Shown here piece by piece: positions 60,929 through 64,000 of a stretch of 64,000 bases of DNA (position 1 is its first letter; each line of letters starts with the position of its first letter). The DNA is from Tsukamurella tyrosinosolvens (GTDB lineage: Bacteria > Actinomycetota > Actinomycetes > Mycobacteriales > Mycobacteriaceae), in contig NZ_FNSA01000003.1 in NCBI RefSeq assembly GCF_900104775.1, positions 2,418,001-2,482,000 on the forward strand, read 5' to 3'. The notes beneath the pieces were generated by a model. The model saw only the letters and a program-made list of their open reading frames with translations, was not told the origin of the DNA and did not search any database. Position numbers and translations under genes: made by a program.

Positions 60929-62323
60929 GTGCTGTGCGCCGCGGGCATCGTCGTCGCCCTCATGCAGACGATCATCGTGCCGCTCATCCCCCAGCTCCCG
61001 GGGATGCTGGGCACGACCCCGACCAATGCGTCGTGGACCCTTACGATCACGCTGCTCGTCGGCGCGGTCGGCACTCCCATCGCCGGGCGACTGGGCGACA
61101 TGTTCGGTAAGCGCCGGGTGCTGCTCGGCACCATGGCCGCGGTCGCGCTGGGATCCACCGTGTGCGCGCTCGCGACGGCCTTCCTCCCGTTCCTCATCGG
61201 ACGGGGCCTGCAGGGCCTCGGCATCGGCGCGATCGCCGTCGGCATCAGCATCCTGCGCGACATCGTCCCCGCGGTGCGGCTCGGCTCCGCAGTGGGCACC
61301 ATGAGCGCCTCGCTCGGCGTCGGAGGTGCCCTGGGCCTGCCCTTCGCCGCGTCGATCGCGCGGCACGTCAGCTGGCACGCCCTGTTCTGGGCGTGCGCGC
61401 TCGCCGCGGTGGTGTGCGGCGCGGCGATCCTGCGGTCCGTGCCGGAGGGCCCGGCCGACCCCGGCGGCAGCTTCGACGCCATCGGCACCGTCGGCCTCAC
61501 GGCGGTCCTGACCTTCGTCCTGCTCCCCCTGTCGAAGGCCGCCGAATGGGGCTGGACCGACCCGCTGACGCTGGGGCTCTTCGCGGCCTTCGTCGTGACG
61601 GGCGCCGCGTGGTGGCGGTACGAGCTGCGCACCCCGAACGCGCTCATCGACGTGCGGACGCTCCTGCACCGGCCGATCCTGCTCACCAACGCGGCGTCGA
61701 TCGCCACCGGTTTCGCCTTCTACGCGATGCAGATGATGCCGATCCAGCTGCTCATGGCGCCGGAGCAGAGCCCCGCCGGGCTGGGGCTCGGCATGGTCGC
61801 GGCCAGCCTCGTCCTGATGCCGAGCGGGCTGGTGATGTTCGCCTTCTCCCGCGTCAGCTCGTGGATCACCGACCGCCGGGGCGCACGGATCTCGCTCGCC
61901 GTCGGCGCCGTCGTCATCGCCGGCGGCTACCTGGTGCTGCTCCTGGCGATCGCCGGGCCGTGGACCGTGCACTGGGCCTGGATCCTGGCGTCGAGCGCGC
62001 TCGTCGGAGCCGGGCTCGGCATCGCCTATTCGGCGATGCCCGCGCTGATCATGGCCGTCGTGCCGGTCGAGCAGACCGGCGAGGCCAACGGCGTCAACGC
62101 GCTCATGCGCTCGGTCGGCACGTCGATGGCGACCGCAGTCGTCGCGATGGTGCTCACGGGCGCCACCGTCGTCACCGCGACCCCGGCGGGGCCGGTCGAA
62201 ACGCCGTCGACCGGCGCATACACCGCAACGATCCTGCTGTGCCTCGTCGTCTGCGCCGTCGCCGCGGCATGCTCGCTCGCGATCCCGCGCCGGCCGGCGG
62301 CGGAGGCGCCCCGCGACTGTTAG
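60929..62323 (+). CDS. MFS multidrug exporter, DHA2 (14-helix) type
   Basis: 464 residues from GTG 60929. Helix 1 is VALMQTIIVPLIPQLPGMLG, then the loop GRLGDMFGKRRVLLGTMAAVALGS and motif C-like GVGGALGLPFAASIARHVSW. In frame, the codons back to a TAG at 60854 encode a plausible short N-terminus (...SEPYPRAAVAV). A -10-like TAGGAT (60854-60859) lies six bases before a CTG at 60866, so a leaderless start at 60866 is possible and would add 21 residues. Its substrate is unknown. Confidence 0.85.
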   Translation: MLCAAGIVVALMQTIIVPLIPQLPGMLGTTPTNASWTLTITLLVGAVGTPIAGRLGDMFGKRRVLLGTMAAVALGSTVCALATAFLPFLIGRGLQGLGIGAIAVGISILRDIVPAVRLGSAVGTMSASLGVGGALGLPFAASIARHVSWHALFWACALAAVVCGAAILRSVPEGPADPGGSFDAIGTVGLTAVLTFVLLPLSKAAEWGWTDPLTLGLFAAFVVTGAAWWRYELRTPNALIDVRTLLHRPILLTNAASIATGFAFYAMQMMPIQLLMAPEQSPAGLGLGMVAASLVLMPSGLVMFAFSRVSSWITDRRGARISLAVGAVVIAGGYLVLLLAIAGPWTVHWAWILASSALVGAGLGIAYSAMPALIMAVVPVEQTGEANGVNALMRSVGTSMATAVVAMVLTGATVVTATPAGPVETPSTGAYTATILLCLVVCAVAAACSLAIPRRPAAEAPRDC

Positions 62324-62329
62324 GTTGCA

Positions 62330-63532
62330 GTGGTGCCGATCACGCCGTCCGCCCTGCCCCGCGCGGTGACGAGCCGCGTCGGCGGCCTGCTCCGGGGCCT
62401 CGCGACCCCCGACCCCGTCACGCCCATCGGGCCGCCGAACTGGTCCGGCCTCGACGCGCGTGAGCACGCGGGCCCCGCGATGCCGCCCGGCAGCCCGATC
62501 GACCGGGTGCCGCTGGCCGCGGAGCTGAGCCTCGACGAGGCCGCTGAGGCGTACCGCTTCCTCTACTCCACCACCAACCAGCACGGGGCCGCCGTGAGCA
62601 CGGCCGCGCTGTTCCTGCCCGCCGGCGACGCCCCCGAGGGCGGGTGGCCGGTGATCGCGTGGGCGCACGGCACCGTCGGGCTGTGCGACGACGCGACCCC
62701 CTCGGCCCAGCCCCAGTCCGAGCGGCAGCAGTTCTACCTGGGGCACTGGCTGCGGCACGGCTACGCCGTTGTCGCCACCGACTACGCCGGCATGGGCACC
62801 CCGGGCCTGATGAGCTACCTGAACGGGAAGGTCGAGGCGCACAACCTCATCGACTCGGTCCAGGCCGCCGGGCGGCTGGGGCTCCCCCTGGCCCGACGGT
62901 GGGCCCTCGTCGGGCAGTCCCAGGGCGCCGGGGCCGCCATGAACGGTGCCCGCTACGCCGCCGAGTTCGGCGCTGAGTACGGCCTCGACCTGCGCGGGAC
63001 CGTCGCGACCGGCACCCCCGCGAACATCGAGCGGGTCGCGCAGTTCCTGCGGCCCTCGTTCCCGCCGATCGTGCTGCCGCCGCTGACCAACGTCTACGCG
63101 GCGTACATCCTCGCCGGCATCCGCGACGCGCGCCCCGACCTCGGGATCGACGGGCTGCTCAGCGACGAGGGCCGGCGGATCGTGGACCTGTCCGAGCGGC
63201 TGAGCCTGTACGACACCCGCGAGGCGGTGCGCGGCGCGAAGATCAGCACGTGGGTGACCGCCCCGTTGCGCACAGTTCCCGGCGTCTACGACGCGCTGCA
63301 CGCGCACATGGGCACGCCGACGCAGGGGTACGACCGGCCGATCTTCCTCGGCCACGGCCTGACCGACATCGACGTGCCGGTCGCCTCCGGGCTCTCGCTC
63401 GCCGCAGCGCTCGCGCTGCACCGCCAACCCGTCACGCTCAAGCTGTACCCCACCGACCACTTCGGCACCGTGTACGCGGCCGCCGACGACGCCGCCGCCT
63501 TCCTGGCGCGGATCATGGAGAACCAGGAGTAG
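62330..63532 (+). CDS. Secretory-lipase-family alpha/beta hydrolase
   Basis: 400 residues. VIAWAHGTVGLCDDATPS (oxyanion hole), LRHGYAVVATDYAGMGTPG, the nucleophile elbow LVGQSQGAGAAMN, an acid in HGLTDIDVP and the His in YPTDHFGTVY give a full catalytic triad of the LIP (secretory lipase) family. There is no obvious signal peptide. TAGGTT (62321-62326), formed by the stop of the previous gene, is 6 bases before GTG 62333 and 3 before GTG 62330, so a leaderless transcript is likely. Confidence 0.85.
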   Translation: MVPITPSALPRAVTSRVGGLLRGLATPDPVTPIGPPNWSGLDAREHAGPAMPPGSPIDRVPLAAELSLDEAAEAYRFLYSTTNQHGAAVSTAALFLPAGDAPEGGWPVIAWAHGTVGLCDDATPSAQPQSERQQFYLGHWLRHGYAVVATDYAGMGTPGLMSYLNGKVEAHNLIDSVQAAGRLGLPLARRWALVGQSQGAGAAMNGARYAAEFGAEYGLDLRGTVATGTPANIERVAQFLRPSFPPIVLPPLTNVYAAYILAGIRDARPDLGIDGLLSDEGRRIVDLSERLSLYDTREAVRGAKISTWVTAPLRTVPGVYDALHAHMGTPTQGYDRPIFLGHGLTDIDVPVASGLSLAAALALHRQPVTLKLYPTDHFGTVYAAADDAAAFLARIMENQE

Positions 63533-63537
63533 ATCGA

Positions 63538-64000
63538 ATGAAGGACTTCCACGGCAAGGTCGCCGTCGTCACGGGCGTCGCGTCCGGAATGGGCCGCGAG
63601 CTGGCTCTGGAGCTCGCCCGGCAGGGCGCGAAGCTCTCACTGTGCGACTACGACGCCGCGGGCCTCGAGGCGACCGCGGCGGACGCCCGCGCCCTGGGCG
63701 CCGAGGTGCACACCAAGGTCGTCAACGTCGGCGAGCGCGAGCAGATCCTCGCGTACGCGGACGAGGTCGCCGAGCACTACGGCGTGGTCAACCTCGTGTT
63801 CAACAACGCCGGGATCGCGCACCACGCGAGTGTCGAGAAGACCTCCTTCAAGGACTACGACCGCCTGATGGACGTCGACTTCTGGGGCGTGGTGAACAGC
63901 TCCAAGGCGTTCCTGCCGCACCTCATCGCCTCGGGCGACGGGCACATCGCCAACACCAGCTCGATCTTCGGCCTCTTCGGCGTCGGCGGGCAGAGCGCCT
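63538..64000 (+). CDS. Short-chain dehydrogenase/reductase, N-terminal part (cut by window edge)
   Basis: 154 codons are visible from ATG 63538, five bases after the lipase stop. VAVVTGVASGMGRELALELARQG is the cofactor loop, Asp in LCDYDAAG suggests NAD, NNAGIAHHA is the NNAG motif, and NTSSIFG holds the catalytic Ser. The YxxxK motif and the rest lie beyond base 64000. It is probably co-transcribed with the lipase-family gene. Confidence 0.9.
   Translation, partial: MKDFHGKVAVVTGVASGMGRELALELARQGAKLSLCDYDAAGLEATAADARALGAEVHTKVVNVGEREQILAYADEVAEHYGVVNLVFNNAGIAHHASVEKTSFKDYDRLMDVDFWGVVNSSKAFLPHLIASGDGHIANTSSIFGLFGVGGQSA

Noticed and set aside
60794-63460. An 888-codon open frame on the minus strand
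   Set aside because: It is antisense to two well-supported genes (DHA2 exporter and lipase family) and translates to Arg/Asp/His/Gly-rich low complexity, as expected from GC-rich third-position bias.

Overview
The DNA is very GC-rich and reads as a chromosome segment of a mycolate-type actinobacterium (order Mycobacteriales). Tsukamurella or a close relative is my best guess, but the genus is inferred, not shown. Supporting signs are an apolipoprotein N-acyltransferase overlapping a polyprenol-phosphate mannose synthase, RbpA, a PE-PPE-domain hydrolase, an LGFP-repeat lipoprotein, a mycothiol-type arsenate reductase, many GTG starts with 4-base ATGA/GTGA overlaps, and several genes with a -10 box so close to the start codon that leaderless transcripts are likely. 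No tRNA, rRNA, CRISPR array or intact insertion sequence was seen.

Layout. 1-17.3 kb is mostly core: envelope genes (lnt fragment, ppm1, L,D-transpeptidase), rbpA, a CPBP protease, an EthA-like monooxygenase, a Rieske lipoprotein, gamma-carbonic anhydrase, VIT transporter, iron-type alcohol dehydrogenase, PE-PPE hydrolase, a DUF6153-DUF305 pair under a copper-type palindrome, a GntR/CynX-type pair, VKOR and a UvrA-like ATPase. 17.4-24.8 kb is an accessory patch: an unrecognised 300-residue protein, a gene-poor AT-richer stretch with two large palindromes, the C-terminal relic of a tyrosine recombinase, a chromate module (split chrB, chrA, MFS exporter, ArsR-type regulator) and a two-gene unit coding for a small VbhA-like protein and a tautomerase-like protein. 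24.8-41.5 kb is mixed: DUF4253 lipoprotein, TetR/BVMO/SDR, an arsenic operon (arsC, acr3, arsR), a metallo-beta-lactamase-fold gene behind a MerR-type promoter, pxpBC with an MHS transporter and a GntR regulator with two clear operators, and a YWTD propeller/3-hydroxyacyl-CoA dehydrogenase pair.

41.5-60.8 kb is the most interesting block. An AraC-type regulator, an SDR-FMO-CrtI-like oxidase operon, a two-subunit indolepyruvate-type 2-oxoacid oxidoreductase, a cyclase-family (isatin-hydrolase-like) protein, a nitrilase-fold protein lacking its cysteine, an aromatic-acid transporter, a fused salicylyl/anthraniloyl-CoA hydroxylase-reductase, an aryl-CoA ligase, thioesterase, cupin, FAH-family protein, RidA-family protein and PaaX-type regulator lie together. 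Two promoters in it share an identical 15-base element. I infer a catabolic route for an N-containing aromatic acid, possibly isatin/isatinate to anthraniloyl-CoA, that dearomatises the ring as a CoA thioester. 60.9-64 kb holds a DHA2-type MFS exporter, a secretory-lipase-family hydrolase and the start of an SDR cut by the window edge.
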